DNA of 64,000 nucleotides, taken from NCBI GenBank assembly GCA_048772705.1, contig JBLWGC010000230.1, forward strand, positions 62,001-126,000, read 5' to 3'. Source of the stretch: Leidyana gryllorum EB-2025a. Lineage: Eukaryota; Apicomplexa. Of the stretch, positions 31,767 to 43,565 are shown in pieces. Numbering within the stretch: the first letter of the stretch is position 1; each line of letters starts with the position of its first letter. The position numbers and the translations under genes were made by a program. Under the pieces are notes generated by a model. That model ran no database searches and was not told where the DNA came from. It worked only from the letters and a program-made list of their open reading frames with translations.

Positions 31767-33339
31767 ATGGCAAAGCGAGGTAGCCGAGACGCTGTTGGGG
31801 TCGCCAAGACGACTTTGAAGAAACGCAAGGTCGAGTCAGTGACCGCCGAGGTGTCGAGCAAAACTGACCAACCGCCCAAGGAGAAAAGTCCGGTATTTGC
31901 TCAAGACAGTCATACTGAGACCACCACTCAAGACAGTATCCTGTCATGTGATACCTTTGCATCTCTCGATATATGTGATCCCCTCAAACGGGCATTGGAG
32001 GCCATGCAGATGGTTCGAATGACTCAAATCCAGTGCTATGCTATTCCTAAACTTCTCGAAGGACGGGATTTACTCGGCTCTGCTAAGACGGGCTCGGGTA
32101 AAACCCTCGCCTTCGTAGTGCCGGCACTCGACTTGATGTACCGTGCTCGCGTCGAACCCAAGTTGGGGACTGTGGTATTGGTCCTCACCCCCACTCGCGA
32201 ACTGGCTATCCAAATCGGAGAGGTGGTTCGCGAAGTTGGCCAATTCGTCTCGCATACTTTCGGTACGATCATTGGAGGCAGCAAGAAGCGAACAGAGGCT
32301 GAGAAATTGAGCAAAGGCGTCAATCTGCTGGTCGCCACTCCCGGACGTCTCCTCGATCACATCCAGACCACCAAGGAGTTCACATACTCCAATCTGCAAA
32401 TGCTGATCATTGATGAGGCTGATCGAATGTTGGAACAGGGATTTGAGAGAGAGTTGACGGCAATCATCAAAGCTTTGCCAAAAAAGCGACAGACGGCTCT
32501 CTTCTCGGCAACGCAGAGTCCAAAGGTGGCAGATCTGATACGACTGTCAATGAAGGAACCCGTTTTGGTTGAGATCAAAGACGAACAGGCCACTGTCAAT
32601 GGACTACAACAGGGTTACATCATTTGCAGTGCGGAACAGCGCCTCGCTCTCCTCTTCAAACTTCTCAAAAAGAAGCAGCAGAAGAAAGAGAAGGTGATGG
32701 TCTTCTTCTCAAGTTGTGCCGCTGTTCAATTCTACGACGACCTCTTCAACTATCTCGACTTGAAGTGCACAAGTCTTCATGGGAAGAAGAAACAGGCCGC
32801 TCGAACCTCTGTTTACAATAACTTCTTGACTTCTGAGGTAAGAAGAAGTTTGTCTCGTCACTGTCGTTTCATCTTCTGTTTCCTCCTATCAGTCCGGTAT
32901 TCTTCTCTGTACGGGCGTCGCAGCTCGTGGTCTCGACTTCCCGAACGTCGAGTGGATTGTCCAATACGATCCCCCGGCCGAGGTCACCGAGTACATACAC
33001 CGAGTGGGAAGGACAGCCAGAGGCGATGGAGGAGTGGGCAGTGCTCTCCTCTTCCTGCTGCCCGAGGAGGTGGGTATCCTCGCTATGCTCCACCAACGGG
33101 GAGTCAAGGCTAAAGAGTACCGCGCCAATCTCAAAGACTTGCCAAAGATCTATGAATCTATCAGTCGTGTTGTGGCCAAGAATTTCCATCTCGCCCAAGG
33201 CGCCCGGGATGCGTACAAAGGTTTCATGCTGGCGTACAACTCCCACTCTCACAAGAATATATTCGATGTCAAAAAGTTGGACATCGTTCAAGTAGCCAAG
33301 TCGTTCGGTATGGCCGTGCCTCCCCGGGTGGATCTGTGA
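31767..33339 (+). CDS. HAS1: DEAD-box RNA helicase HAS1/DDX18
   Basis: One intron, 32838-32892 (55 nt), in phase. All helicase motifs are present in order: GSAKTGSGKTLAF (I), PTRELA (Ia), TPGRLLDH (Ib), DEAD (II), SATQ (III), FFSS-type motif IV, TGVAARGLDFP (V) and HRVGRTARG (VI). After the core comes the HAS1-type C-terminal extension, with AYKGFMLAYNSHSHKNIFDV and VAKSFGMAVPPRVDL. HAS1 is an RNA-dependent ATPase needed for both 40S and 60S assembly in the nucleolus, releasing snoRNAs and remodelling pre-ribosomes. The N-terminal 80 residues are basic and variable. About 505 residues, normal for the family. Confidence 0.95.
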
Positions 33340-33470
33340 TGAGAGAGAGATGATCGGCTCTTTTTGGTTATTTGATCACCGATGATGACTGTCTGAGACC
33401 GCGCGTTCTTCGGCCGTTGCCTCATTGACTAAGGAAAAGTACTCACATCGCCTGATGGCTGTATTGAATC

Positions 33471-34267
33471 TCAGTGCAATATCAACATCAGACCGAAAGC
33501 TGACGCTATGCTGAGTGTCGTCGCGGCGATACTCTTCTTCTGGCTTTTCTCGTGGCTCCTAATAACACTCAAACTCTCTCGAATGTGTAAAATCGCCAAG
33601 TGGGCTGTCATGCCACACAGCAATTCATGAGAATGCTCAAAATGGATGTTGGGAACTGACAATTTCATCGAAGTGAGTCGTCTCACTGGTGTCTCAGTAC
33701 ACTCACGAATTACAGGAAGCAGCACTGGAGACGCACTGAGGGTGTTCAACAGGGACGCACTAAGTTTCCCGAAACCAGCCGACCGCATGATCGTAGCTTC
33801 AGTCACCTCTTGGGGTATCTCATGAAGAATGGTCGACAAAGCTAGCGCTGGTGTCAACTTGCTACTGGCTTTCGCTACTGAAAACATCAGACCATCCGAG
33901 ACTGCCGGCGAGGTCAGTAGCGAGCAACTAGGACGAACTGCTTACGATTGTGCAGGCCATCACCGATCAAATTCATGATACTCAAACTATGGAGACGGGA
34001 CGTGTTGGCGGCCTTTTCGTCATCGTGCGACGGCGTCAAGGCGTGCAGAACGCGCCTGATCAGTTCCGATAGTAGGCAACCGACCAAGAGGACAGGGCTG
34101 GTAAGAGTATGTAAACCGCCTTCATACACTTCATGAATGGTCTCGAAGGCCAGTAAGGTCGCCGCGAACGCCAAGATCGGAGCCGTATGGTGCGGTTGGA
34201 ATTCGATCGGTAGCCAGGGCGAAAAAGCCGCGACGAGTACACATACGAGGCCGGTGAGCAGAATCAT
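33471..34267 (-). CDS. ZIP-family zinc (metal) transporter
   Basis: Read from ATG 34267 (MILLTGLVCVLV). The intron near 33889-33943 joins GDGLHN in phase to LSDGLMFSVA. The key metal-site motifs are present: helix 4 has NLIGDGLHNLSDG and helix 5 has STILHEIPQEVTEA, the paired HN..D and HE..E motifs of LIV-1-type ZIPs. There are about six membrane segments in 245 residues; the usual eight may not all be present because the C-terminal part is short and only weakly hydrophobic near FEHSHELL. ZIPs import Zn or Fe toward the cytosol. An upstream in-frame ATG at 34339 exists but overlaps the divergent gene. Confidence 0.82.
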
Positions 34268-34294
34268 TCGCACCGTCAAACTTTTTTTTGATAG
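34268..34294. promoter_or_regulatory. 27-bp gap between divergent starts
   Basis: Only 27 bp, including a poly-T stretch (CTTTTTTTTG, 34281-34290), separate the ZIP start from the first glycosyltransferase start. Promoters must overlap coding or be bidirectional. Confidence 0.4.
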
Positions 34295-35673
34295 ATGGCT
34301 CCGTGGTGGTTGGTGGCGCTCGCTGCACAGATGATCCAAGTCGCCAGCTGGGGATTGGGCGGCGAAGCACCGGCGCGAGCCTTGAAGGAGTCGCGTACCG
34401 GCATTTTAGCCAACTCGTTACCGTGGCCGGTGTTGCCAGTTGAAAGATTTGGACTCGCGCTGTTGTTTCAGGTGGGAAACGTACGCGAAAGGGCTGCTGC
34501 TAAGATATGTATGGATAGGTATATAGAGCGACTGTCTCTCCGACGATCTGGCAACGCTGGTTCGATGACGCTTTCCAATGGATACACGACAATGATTTAG
34601 AAGATCCGTCCGTGCCCCGAGAGAATTCGACCATCCTGCGTGGCTACGTCCATCACTCATTTTACCTCGACCCAGAGTCTTGCCGGCAGAGCCTTCCGCC
34701 GGCACTCAAACATCATTTAGTGCCCGAACCCGCAGTATGCTGGTGGGGTCCTACCAACCCGTGCACTCGTCGGTGAGTGAGAGACGTCGTCTACCGCCTT
34801 CATCCTCAGAACGCCGCAGACTTTTCGAATATGCCCTGGAAGATTTCCCAGAAATGGGCTATGGGTTCACTATAAGTCACAATTCAATTCCTCTGAAGCC
34901 TTTCTCGCATATATATCAAGCCCTGCGGGCCGACCGCCGAGCCCGTTTGAGGATCACCCATCTGTCGTTCTCCAAGTCTCGTCTGCCCAAAGCTTCCTTC
35001 TGGCGAGGCCTTCCACGGTGAGTCAGCGGTGGGCGGAGATTCTATTCTGATTTTGATCTTCAGCGAAATGATGGAAATAGCTGTCGAACACGAAGATTTG
35101 TGGTGCCCTGGAAAATGGGCCGCCGATCCTTCGCTGGGAGAAGTTGCAGCTCCTGACGAGTGGCAGATGTTCAAGGCGTTCCATCACGTTCTCGGGGAGA
35201 ACTTCTTGGATTGGGTCAATGATGGCGGCAGATACTCGCGGGGACGCATGAAGATGGTTTGGGTGATGGACTGCTGGGGTCGACAGTTATGCCCGGGGAT
35301 ACAGACAGATGGACATCACGCACCTTTGACCATCCGCAAGATCCCCAGTCAACTGCTGGATCGCTGGTTAGAGGATAGCGATTTATGGTTCCTGCGGAAG
35401 ATGAAGGAGAACGCTGTAGTGACAAGTGAAGGGGGACTTGAAGTACCGGCTTATGACTACCTGTCACACCAGCTCTTCACTTCGCACCAAACATATGTTT
35501 CGAACCTGACCATTCCTGAGGAGGAAGCTCGCGACATACAGAAGCACCAGCCCCATTTTTGGCAACGGAACGAACCCTGGATTGAAAAGATCATTAGACA
35601 GTCACCCCCGGGCATCCTGCCGGAAGCTGGAGTACGGAAAGCTTTTCGTGACGCACAGAAGAGGAAGAAGTAG
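34295..35673 (+). CDS. Secreted/type II GT14-like glycosyltransferase, paralogue 1
   Basis: The N-terminus MAPWWLVALAAQMIQVASWG is a signal peptide or short anchor. The first intron region (about 34472-34530) is not fixed; introns near 34771-34816 and 35018-35062 join in phase. Family landmarks: TIWQRWFDDAFQW with a VHHS motif, CWWGPTNPCTRRLFEYAL, GFTISHNSIPLKPFSHIYQA (the 'lSesCiPL..F..iY' motif of GT14), SFWRGLPREMMEIAVEH (the 'WRKGSQW..l.R' position), APDEWQMFKAF (the 'DE' metal/acceptor site) and APLTIRKIP plus DLWFLRKM (the 'HP.t/fsRKF' end). Known GT14 enzymes (core-2/I-branching GlcNAc-transferases, plant DUF266) act in the Golgi. Adjacent paralogue downstream shares the same order. 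Confidence 0.75.
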
Positions 35674-35715
35674 TCTCCTCATCAACGTTTATTGAAATAG
35701 GGAATTTTGCGTAGA

Positions 35716-37073
35716 ATGTGGGGAGCTATATGGTTACTCCTTACGCTCGTGGACGGCCATACACCACTCCACACGGAACAAACGAAGGCGCCAACCGACC
35801 CAAAAATCATCGAGGAAAGTCGTCAAGTTACGTTATCAAATGGTCTCCCATGGCCCAGTCTAGAAAGTGATCCCAGGGCCTTCGCCCTCTGCTTTCAGAC
35901 CAACGCCGGGCTGCTGAATCCCACCATTTGGCAAAGATGGCTAGAGGAAGCTTATGACTGGATTCACAAGTCGGGGTTGGAAGAAGAATCCGTAAAGCCC
36001 GAACAATCCAAGATCCTCCGCACATTCGTCCATCACTCTGCTATTCTGAGAGGAGACGCTGTGCGAGACGTCCTTCCGCCATTAATGAAGGGAGGAGTCG
36101 TTCCAAATCCAAGTCCTTGCAGATGGGGACCCACGAACGGATGTACTCATCGGTAAATAGTAGATTCCCAAGTGCCCTCCCCTCATCTTTGTATACTGCA
36201 GGCTACTGGAATACGCGTTTGAGACCTGTGAAGAGTGCGGATACTTCTTCATGGTATCAGACAATTCTATGCCTCTGTTGCGATTCCAAGATATGTATGA
36301 AGCCTTTTTGGCTGACAAGCGAATGCGAGTTAGACTCACCTTCCCGGTTTACATGTGGGCATATGGGACTTTTGTATCTAAGGCGAGCCTTTGGAAAGGA
36401 ATGCCTCGTAATATAGTTGCGGTACTGGTGGAGAACAAAGAGGAGTGGGTACCAGGTATATGGCTGGCCAGCGACTTCCACGCACATACTCTGGCGGCCC
36501 CTGATGAATGGCAGATCTTCCTGCCTTTGGTACGACGATTCGGAGAGTCCCTCTTCGATATGATCACTGACGGAAGTTCATTCAGTTCGGATCCGAAGTT
36601 TGACCGCACAGTGTGGATCAAGGACTGCTGGTCGTTTGAACAATGTCCGCATAGCGAATGGAGCGGCGATCACTTTCCTGTCACCATCAAGTCATTCGAT
36701 CAGGGATTCTTAGACGAAATGTTCGCTGATCCGCACCTATGGTTCTTCCGCAAATGCACCGATGAAAGCACGGTAAGTGACGGACGTGTCAAAGAGTGTG
36801 TTGCAATGTGTGTCTCCTGCTGTTCAGGTTAAAACGAAGGACGGCAAGCTCGAGAAGTTGTACGACTATATGACTACGAACCTATTGAAGTTTGATTCTC
36901 ACACAGTATTGAATACTACATCCCTCAAGACGCCCGACTACCGTCAACACGAGGATTGGCCCAGTTTTGTTCAGGACGCGATCGACTATAAGCCGCCCCT
37001 CCCGTATTTAGTTGCTGATCTGGAAGGGCTCAAGAAAGCGTTTGTTGACGACAAGAATGACAGGCAGTACTAA
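35716..37073 (+). CDS. Secreted/type II GT14-like glycosyltransferase, paralogue 2
   Basis: Signal peptide MWGAIWLLLTLVDG from ATG 35716, 42 bp after the first copy. Introns near 36154-36201 and 36773-36828 join in phase; the first sits at the same place in the protein as in copy 1. Same landmarks: TIWQRWLEEAYDWIHKSG, FVHHS, CRWGPTNGCTHRLLEYAF, FFMVSDNSMPLLRFQDMYEA, SLWKGMPRNIVAVLVE, LAAPDEWQIFLPL and LWFFRKCTDEST. It has lost the extra C-terminal basic tail of copy 1. A tandem duplicate; both copies look intact, so different acceptors or stages are plausible. Confidence 0.78.
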
Positions 37074-37086
37074 AAACGCTCGCTTT

Positions 37087-37557
37087 TCAGAGAGCACCCA
37101 TTCCCTGAATGTGCTTAGTAAGATAATCGTAGGCAGCGGATTTGGCACCATATTTGACGATGGCGGCGGAGGACGCACCGACGATCTTACGAGCCTGGCC
37201 TTCACGGTCTATCTTGCAGAGACCAGCCCAGCGGCCGAGGTCTTTGGAATCGGGGACCTTGATCACGGGGATCTTGTGGGACTTGGCCAAAAGAGTAATA
37301 GCCTGAGCGATGGCTTGCTCCTCGACGTTCTCAGCGAGGAAAACGACGTGGGCCATCTCGGCCTCGATGGCCTTCACAACTTGGTTGAGACCGCATTTGA
37401 CGCCGTTCTCGACCAAAGCTTCCTTCATCACGCGGGCGATGGCCTCGTCAATGCTGTGGACTGCCTCCTCCATGATGTCAGCGGTAAGGGGAGCAGCATC
37501 GGCCATCTGGCCAGTGCCAGTGGGGAGAGCGGGGTCTTGCTGGAGGGCAGCGTCCAT
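37087..37557 (-). CDS. RPS12: Ribosomal protein eS12 (RPS12)
   Basis: Single exon of 156 codons from ATG 37557. Diagnostic run: VVKAIEAEMAHVVFLAEN, KSHKIPVIKVPDSKDLGRW and AGLCKIDREGQARKIVGASS, which are the L7Ae-like fold segments of eS12. The N-terminus is about 20 residues longer than the animal protein, typical of variation in this family. A 40S beak protein. It converges with the second glycosyltransferase gene, with 13 bp between the stops. Confidence 0.96.
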   Translation of the reverse strand: MDAALQQDPALPTGTGQMADAAPLTADIMEEAVHSIDEAIARVMKEALVENGVKCGLNQVVKAIEAEMAHVVFLAENVEEQAIAQAITLLAKSHKIPVIKVPDSKDLGRWAGLCKIDREGQARKIVGASSAAIVKYGAKSAAYDYLTKHIQGMGAL

Positions 37558-37687
37558 TTTCTGTCACACGCTCTGGTCTTCGCTAAGACGGCAAGCCGTA
37601 CGCTCTGGTCTTCACGTAGAAAGAAAAGGGCACTCAAAAAAAACACTATCAAATTTCTTGTGAAGACCATCCATTTTGTCTCCGCAC

Positions 37688-38188
37688 TTATTCTTGTTGG
37701 AACACCTGCCGAAGTTGTAGGTAAATGCTTCTGATCAACCTCATGGTTAACCTCGCGAGTGCCACGACGATAATTAGCAACGCGATCTCCCATATGATGT
37801 GAATAACAAACGCATAGGCACGGTCGAACCAGGTGAACCCGTTCGTGGGTGCAGCGACAGTCTCCTCCGACCCGGTTTGCGGGACCCCCACCGGCTTGTG
37901 GACTATCCTATTCATCAGCGCATTCTCGTGTCCCAACAGAATACCTTCAGTTCGTCCCAGAAGATATGCTTTTTGGACCACGTGCGAGCAGCAGCTTACG
38001 CCACATCCCATAGATTGCGGCACGATGCTGTTTTCAGTTTCCTTGTACACCAGCTCTTCAACTACAGGAGGCGGTTCCGGTGTGGTGAGGGGTGGAACTA
38101 TGCTTTCGCACAGTGTGACACATAGTCGTCTCAGTTTTGAACCGAAATGTAGCTTATTGCTGGGTTTCTGTAACACAGCCCTCATCAC
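37688..38188 (-). CDS. Small membrane protein, unrecognised
   Basis: 166 codons, intronless. There is a single strong membrane segment near the C-terminus (VIHIIWEIALLIIVVALARL) followed by a short basic tail. The preceding part has a CGVSCCSHVV cysteine group and a Pro-rich stretch. It fits a tail-anchored or type II protein. No family recognised. It begins 11 bp after the stop of DNA polymerase alpha. Confidence 0.6.
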   Translation of the reverse strand: MMRAVLQKPSNKLHFGSKLRRLCVTLCESIVPPLTTPEPPPVVEELVYKETENSIVPQSMGCGVSCCSHVVQKAYLLGRTEGILLGHENALMNRIVHKPVGVPQTGSEETVAAPTNGFTWFDRAYAFVIHIIWEIALLIIVVALARLTMRLIRSIYLQLRQVFQQE

Positions 38189-38199
38189 TTTTTCTTTTT

Positions 38200-41100
38200 T
38201 TACTCTACAAATTGATGACTGTGCCCTCTCTGCTGATGTTCTCGTCCCTCCCCAACTAGCCCCACGTAGATACTCCGCAAGTCCACAAGTGGTACTGGAG
38301 CGAGTTTAGCGATGGTATCCGCAGCCTGCAAGCGGAATGGAGAATGTCAGCAGCCTTGTCGTCGTCACCTGATGACAAGGGGTGTCGACATTAGAGTGCT
38401 CCTCAACCCAACTCTGCACTTTCAGGTCGTCAGGATGGGCCGCTCTCAGCAGCACACACATTTCTTTAATGGGTTCCAGGCTTTGAATGCGGCTTTTCAG
38501 TAGTCCAACGAGGCCACTGATCACACAATTGAATCGTTGAGACGACCACTCCAGACGTAAAGACCTTCGCTTGCAATCGTCACAGATTCGTCGCAGTCCC
38601 ATCAACACTTTGTTCGGATTTACGCAGAGTGTGCAAACAACTCGGAACCGATATAGGTTCCTGAGTGCCTCATAGGCAGCCTCAATACACATTTGACACG
38701 CCTCGGTCAAACTCGGTTTCCACGAGCACTTGACGCATGGGGTCAACTGCCGATCGATTATGCCAAGGAGCAGGCCAACTCTGTAAGTTACCTGGAGAGC
38801 GTCGCTCAACGAGCGCAGTTGGTAACATTTCATGCACGGGCTCCATAAATCTTGGCTGTCAATCTCACTCTTGACATCGACCTGCCCCGTCATCCAAGCC
38901 TTGATGTGCTCCAAGCCACAGATTGCTTGACCATCGCCCGCAAACACACCCTCCTCACCCAAGTCACCCCTGACTTCCCCGACGTCAGCATCCTTCATGC
39001 CTGCGTAACGTTGACACACGATGCTGTTGACATAGAACGAGGGCGCACCTAATGACTGTGCCAATCGGCCTTTGGTTATACCGGGAACGTATTGACAGAG
39101 ACGGAGAACAGGCGGTAATATCTGTACCTTGAGGTACCAAGCAATGTCTGGTTCCTTGCGTCTCGTCCGTGCCTCTCTCAGATCCCAAGCGCGATCGCCC
39201 AGACTCGTCCCTTTGGCGTCTGGCCTCGCATCCGTGCAGATCACATAGCTGATCTCCAGCCCCGGGTGGACCTGAGCTCCTTTTCCCTGCATCGCAGCGG
39301 CGACTGCGACATGTGGGAACTGATTTGGGGTGGCATAGGCCGAGGGCAGCTTGTTTAAGCACTTTGTAATGGCATATTCGCTCAGAGGTGCCCTGCAGTG
39401 GAGACTGTGGGAGCGAGCATCAGTCGACTTCTCTCACTGTTTTTGGTGAATGACTTCAGCCTTTCTCTCGAGAACTTCACAGATAGCAGCTGCGGGATCG
39501 TCGTCCTGTTTGGCGTGAAAGATTACATCGATGATGGTGTGGCCAATATCCTTGGTGATCTTGCACCAGTCACGACGGACAATATCAACACCTTTGATCT
39601 CTTTAACGAATCTCTTTTGGGCGATATCAGCGACCTTCAAAGCTGCGTATTTCTTCTTCCGAAGCAACAATAACTTCTTGAAGATCGCCTCAACCTCCAA
39701 CTCCAGGCGTGTGTGGTGTTTGTTCACTTCTTGGACAATTTTCTGGGCTTTCTGCTCAGTGAAAGTGATGAGTGGGTTCTAACCGCCTTCATCTCACCTC
39801 CAAAGCATCATAATAACTCCGCGCGTCGTCGTCTCGGATCCCACTATCAACCATCAAGGAATCGGTGTCACCGTACACAACACGGCATCCCATTTGCTTT
39901 TCGACGCGGTCTTTGGTCATCTACGGGCATTGACGGTGGCTGGCATACTCAGTTCGAGGTTCGCTCACCATGAGAATGTGCCGTCCCCAGGCTGTGGTGG
40001 TGGCTGCGATGTGTGGGGCATAGAAACGAAACGCCTGGAATCCAAGAGAGCCGTATATGGAGTTGGCGATAAGTTTGATTGCCTTTTGGCGGACCTCCAA
40101 TGCACCTATGTTCTCACCGCCAAGTCTAATCTGAGCTTTCACAGCCCGGCGACGCTGAAAGATTCAGAATATCCCTTTGCCTCATCCTTCCTTGGAATAG
40201 GGTTACCTGGACCAGACTGGCCAAGAGGTTGGGTAGCAGAGCGCGCTGATCGTCAGCCCCTTTGTAGCGTTTGGCGTCAATGTCACTGTTGCCACTCCCG
40301 ACAACAGTTGCATCGTGGCAGGTGGTGAAACACAAGTTGAATTCTTGGATAATGGACGGATACAGCGACGCAAAATCGAGGTAAAGAATGAATGTGTCAT
40401 ACAGTCCCGAGATAGGTTCGAGCACCAGACCACCCTCGTAGCCTGCCCCAGTGAAGAGTTGTTCCTCGTCTTTCTCTTCCTCGTCGTCTGCCGCTCGCGG
40501 GCTCGCAGCCTTTTTCTTGGAAGTCTGCTTCTGATCGCCAAACGGGCGTCCTCTGTTGGGCTCTGGCGGAAGCAGTTTATTCTGGCGGAACACATGGAGA
40601 AGGAGATATTCATTACGTTCTGCCCTCTGACAAAATAGTGAACGGTTCCACAGAGATCCGGCCACTTGAGACAACTCCAATGTGAGTTGCAGTATCTGCA
40701 AGTCGAGCATCAACTGCAGAGATAATCTCCCTTCCTCCAGCAGCAGACTATGGAATACCACCGGGAACGGATGGACCCCGGCAATCTCCGAGAGAGGCTG
40801 CAAACTTGGACGCAGTGCCACCTCTTTATTCTGGGAGCTCAGACTGTCATAGAGTTGCTGATCAGATGGCAGCAGTTGCGAATACTTCTCTCCCTCACGC
40901 ATCACTTCGGACACAAGGGATTTGAGTGTGTAATCAGTCTACATGGCATTGCTGCTGCAAGTCGGTGCCAAGCTTTACCTTAGACCCCAAAACCTCGGGT
41001 GCTTGCTTGTACAAGTCGCAGATGAGTCGGCCGTTGAAGAGCTGTCGCCCCAATTCGTAGGGATTCTGCTCCACGGGAGACACGTGTGCGTTCGAAACAC

Positions 41101-43515
41101 ACCCGACTGCTTACTGATCGAATCCAGTTGGAGGGCATGACACCCAGCGTGCGCCGCAGTCTGCTGAGCTTCGCCCAGTTACGACACCCAGAAGCACTGA
41201 CGTGGCTAACTAACGACCCGAAGCCAATGCCGTAGAGGTCGTGGCCGACTATGACGTCCGGATCCAGTACGCTAACCTGATGGCACATATAGTCCATCAC
41301 GTCGCAGAGATTATGGCGGCAAAACTTGAAGGCGGACTGGGCCGCCTTGAGGGTTTCCGGGGGACATTCCATCTTGTTGGAGACGAAAAGAGTTGTAGCG
41401 CTCTCTGCCCTCTCCTTCAAGTTGAACTTCGAACCGCTCTGGACATTCCAGTGACGCAGGGCCACCATACTGACCGCGAGACACATCAAGACGCCCTTCT
41501 CTTTGAAGGCTTTAATTGATATACTCAGAGCAGTCAAAGGTGGCACGGCAGGCAACTTGGCAGGTGGTTGCTCAACCCAAGCGAGCATTTTATATGAGGG
41601 CACTCGTAGGCACAGAGCAGTGTTCACAGGTGACTCGGCCGATGGAACGATATTAGCCCCGCGCAACAAGATCCATCCTGGGCCCATAATGCGCCGTTTT
41701 ATCTGCGAGGTGGCCGAAGCACGAGATACATCAGTGCCAACACGGAATTCCTACCATGAGGGCTTCTTGAAGTGATCGGTTGGCCCCGAAAACATGAGTG
41801 ACGCCCTCGACCTTGAAGACACTCTCGTGTGGAAGTCGAACAGACCCAGGAATGGTCATCTGTTGAGCTGCCGAGTCAATTCTGCGTCAGAGGGTGGCAG
41901 TTACCTTGACTAAAAGTTGGGTGACGTTGGGGTCAATGCCGTCACTTGCACAGAATGGCAATTTGCGTTTGCACAATGTCACTCGCAGGGTGGTGGTCGG
42001 CAGCCTCTGTAGTACTCCTTGGATGTGAGGTGCGAGTTCTGTGAGAATTTGACGGCATTCTGCCTGTATGTACAATTCTCAGCCTTTTTGAGAGTTGAAG
42101 TGAACTTACAGAGTTTGAGATATCTTGAGGCTGCTTGCGCAACCTCAGATAGACATTTCGCGGTATGTCAGGTACTACGAGCCCACAACTGTAACTGACA
42201 GACAGATTTTGGGGTTGAACAACCTGGGAGTCTGGCGTGTGCAATCTCGAGTGTGTCAAGGCACTCTTACTTTCCCGAAGAGGTAAACTTGGCCAAAGCC
42301 GGGTCCGTTTGGAACTTCGTAGATGTCAACAAAGTAAAAGGGGATACAGGGGATGTCGTTGATGTCGAGCTGGAAGGGCTCTAATCCTTCCCCAGGTGCA
42401 GTTGCCACGATCTCAACTTTCGGTTTCGATTCGTCCATTTCCAATATCGAGTCCAAGAAAGCTTTGGCTATCGGCGCGGTGTCGTCGTCATGCGTTGGAG
42501 GAAGCGGCCTTCCTTCGGTGGAGGCGGTGGGTTCCTCGGCAATGTCATCACTTTTGTCATCAGTCGCGTCAGGCTTGGGGGCATGGGGCTCACATTGCCC
42601 CCCTACAGTCGCCGGGTCGGGCACCTTCTCTTGAGGTTGGAAGAAAGAAGGGTTGTCTTCTTCTCCCATGTAGAGGGGTTGAGCGATATCGCAGCCAACT
42701 CCTTCCTGTGTGGAAACCATGTTTAGGGTTTCCCCTACGGGTTGGGGGGGTTCAAACGCTGGGGGTTGGTGAGTCTGTTTGGGGGGCATCGCAGCATTGT
42801 CGTCTTTTGATTTGTCAACATTGGCCTCTTTGGGTTTGGTATTCCTTCCGAGGAATGAATAGTGGGCCTTCAATGATTTATAGTCCAGCTTGGGTCTCAA
42901 GCAGGCTTTCGCTTTGCTTTCAGCCTCAAGATCTTGATCCATATCCGCCAATAGATCATCTTCAGCCAGATCGATAGCCGCCTTTGGCGCGAGCATATTC
43001 TTGAGGACGGCTTGCCGACGTCCATCAGTTTTCAAGTCGCTCCCCGACTCTCGTTCTCGTCTGCGTTTGGCCGCCACTGCAGTTCGGGCGTGTTATGTTT
43101 GGACGGCGGCTGCGCGAAGAGACGAGCTTACCCTCATTGAACAAGTCGACGTCCTCTCGTTGGCGTTTCCTACGTCCCTGATTGTGGAGATCGGGGTTGG
43201 AGTCCTCGATGTCATACTTGAGACAGCTCTCCTCGTAGGACTGATAGTTGCCGACCTCTCCAACGTCGTCCTCATCTTCGACATAGTCACCACCATCATC
43301 GTCTACTATGAAGCCTTTGGAAGTTCGTTGTTCCTTCAACTTGTTATACTCATTCTCGTCAACTTCTTGAATCAAGTCTTCGTCATCCTGAGCCAGTCAG
43401 TCTTCAGTCAGAGGAGGTTTACACTACACTGTGTCACCTGCACAATATCTAAAGCGCTAATGGCGCCCTCTCGGACTTTCTTGAGTCCAGCAAGGGCTGC
43501 CTTGTAGTCTTTCAT
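38200..43515 (-). CDS. POLA1: DNA polymerase alpha catalytic subunit
   Basis: Multi-exon gene read from ATG 43515 ([13 protein letters not shown]) to TAA at 38200. It contains the acidic N-terminus ([26 protein letters not shown]), a disordered linker and a degenerate exonuclease region ([16 protein letters not shown], near 41230-41290). The polymerase core has GGLVLEP then [17 protein letters not shown] (motif A, about 40330-40430), [18 protein letters not shown] (motif B, about 40030-40090) and YGDTDS (motif C, about 39855-39870). KKKYAALKV and [11 protein letters not shown] follow in the thumb, and the C-terminal zinc modules (CMKC, CVKC, CTLC, CDDC) bind the B subunit. It extends RNA-DNA primers in replication. 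The last intron (GTGACG...TTGCAG near 38326-38368) joins in phase to a short final exon. Individual internal splice sites were not all checked. Confidence 0.95.
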
Positions 43516-43565
43516 CTAATGTTCGATTGAAATATAAGGAAGAATATCAAAAATGACCAAGTTAT

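Noticed and set aside
39855-39870. YGDTDS read as a possible retroelement or viral polymerase
   Set aside because: It sits in order with motifs A and B, a POLA-type thumb and C-terminal zinc modules, so it is the host's own DNA polymerase alpha.
38300-43500. Several plus-strand frames across the polymerase gene, some above 150 codons
   Set aside because: They lie over conserved polymerase exons with all motifs on the minus strand, and show no domain of their own.
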